DNA of 11,903 nt from UBA668 sp031366885 (GTDB lineage: Bacteria > Actinomycetota > Acidimicrobiia > Acidimicrobiales > Ilumatobacteraceae). Every line of letters starts with the position of its first letter. Within the stretch, counting starts at the first letter, position 1. The notes beneath the pieces were generated by a model that did not search any database, was not told where the DNA came from, and was given only the letters and a program-made list of their open reading frames with translations. The stretch spans positions 1-11,903 of the forward strand of contig JANLPB010000002.1 of the NCBI GenBank assembly GCA_031366885.1. The letters run 5' to 3'. Shown here piece after piece: positions 11,233 to 11,903 of this stretch. Both the position numbers and the translations under genes were made by a program.

Positions 11233-11903
11233 CTACGAGAACAGCTTCTTTGCGATCACCATGCGTTGGATCTGGTTGGTGCCTTCGTAGATCTGGGTGA
11301 TCTTGGCGTCGCGCATCATGCGCTCGACTGGGAACTCGTTGGTGTAGCCGTAGCCGCCAACGAACTGAACCGCATCGGTTGTCACCTGCATCGCCACGTC
11401 GGACGCGAAGCACTTCGCCATTGCGCCGGCCATCGACAGCTCGCCACGCGGATCACCCTCGTCGGCGATCGCGCACGCTCGGTAGACCAGCGCGCGGGCC
11501 GCCTCGATCCTCATCGCACAGTCCGCGGCCATCCACTGCAGACCCTGGTTCTCCGACAACGCCCGGCCGAAGGTGCGGCGCTCCTTCATGTAACCGACCG
11601 AGTAGTCCAGCGCTCCCTGCGCAACACCCACAGCCTGCGCACCAATCGTGGGTCGGCTGCGATCCAACGTGTGCATCGCGGCTGCGAACCCCCCGCCCAC
11701 TTCACCGATGCGGTTGGCGTCGGGCACACGAACTTCGTCGAGGCGAATGACACCCGTGGGCGAACCCTTGATCCCCAGCTTGTGCTCCAGCTTGTCGACC
11801 TGCACTCCCCAATCGGCCTCGACGAGGAAGGCGGTGATGCCCTTGTGGCGATCTCCGGAGGTGCGGGCGAACACGGTGTACAGATCGCTGATGCCCGCGT
11901 TGG
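11233..11903 (-). CDS. Acyl-CoA dehydrogenase, C-terminal part, cut by right edge
   Basis: The last 223 or so residues of an acyl-CoA dehydrogenase, an FAD enzyme that introduces the alpha-beta double bond in acyl-CoA oxidation and passes electrons to ETF. The frame is open to the right edge (NAGISDLYTVFARTSGD), so the start lies outside. Visible are the middle beta-domain end (KLGIKGSPTGVIRLDEVRVPDAN) and the C-terminal helical domain. That domain contains DRSRPTIGAQAVGVAQGALD, RRTFGRALSENQGLQWMAAD, AVQFVGGYGYTNEFPVERMMRDAKI and finally QIYEGTNQIQR. The Glu in IYEGT (codon 11286-11284) is the catalytic base of the short- and medium-chain type. The TAG stop is at 11235-11233. It converges on the operon from the left, across the long hairpin. 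Acyl-chain specificity cannot be told from this part. Confidence 0.95.
   Translation of the reverse strand, partial: NAGISDLYTVFARTSGDRHKGITAFLVEADWGVQVDKLEHKLGIKGSPTGVIRLDEVRVPDANRIGEVGGGFAAAMHTLDRSRPTIGAQAVGVAQGALDYSVGYMKERRTFGRALSENQGLQWMAADCAMRIEAARALVYRACAIADEGDPRGELSMAGAMAKCFASDVAMQVTTDAVQFVGGYGYTNEFPVERMMRDAKITQIYEGTNQIQRMVIAKKLFS

Noticed and set aside
1..11903. CRISPR array, insertion sequence or prophage
   Set aside because: No regularly spaced repeats, transposase, integrase or phage structural gene was found; every long gene belongs to a chromosomal or TA family.

Overview
The window is GC-rich, densely coding bacterial DNA. It is most consistent with a high-GC actinobacterium, probably of the Acidimicrobiia (Ilumatobacter-like) type. 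This rests on the protein families, the large GDH-180-type NAD glutamate dehydrogenase, TANNNT boxes placed 6-9 nt before start codons that lack a Shine-Dalgarno sequence, and frequent 4-nt stop/start overlaps. The lineage is an inference from overall flavour; no marker search could be run.

Left part (1-1563): the tail of a probable DNA polymerase IV (+) is followed by two small toxin-antitoxin-like modules facing each other. The first is a vapBC pair on + (AbrB-type antitoxin, then PIN-domain toxin). The second is on -: a 58-aa antitoxin-like protein overlapping by GTGA with a ParE/RelE-like protein. Each module has a TANNNT box just before the antitoxin ATG and an inverted repeat just upstream of it, as expected of autoregulated TA operons.

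Middle part (1648-8286), all on -: reading in the direction of transcription there is a large but N-terminally short NAD-glutamate dehydrogenase, glutamyl-tRNA synthetase gltX, a membrane-anchored DUF218 (YdcF/SanA/ElyC-like) protein, tRNA-Gln(CUG), tRNA-Glu(CUC), a strand-specific hairpin terminator, and a P-loop uridine-kinase-like protein. The enzyme that makes or consumes glutamate, the synthetase that charges it, and the tRNAs for Glu and Gln therefore lie together. The tRNA-Gln has the U1-A72 pair known to be recognised by GatCAB, which suggests that this GluRS charges both tRNAs.

Right part (8383-11156), on +: a tightly overlapping four-gene operon encodes a cysteine-rich DUF2237 protein, a crotonase-fold enoyl-CoA hydratase/isomerase-like protein, an isopenicillin-N-synthase-like Fe(II) oxygenase and a hemolysin III/PAQR membrane protein. 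The crotonase lacks the second catalytic Glu of classical hydratases, and the oxygenase lacks the Arg of the usual RxS motif. This is the best candidate in the window for an undescribed pathway. An 18-bp perfect hairpin separates it from the 3' part of a convergent acyl-CoA dehydrogenase gene that runs off the right edge.

No CRISPR array, insertion sequence, prophage gene or rRNA was seen, and no gap between genes exceeds 300 bases.
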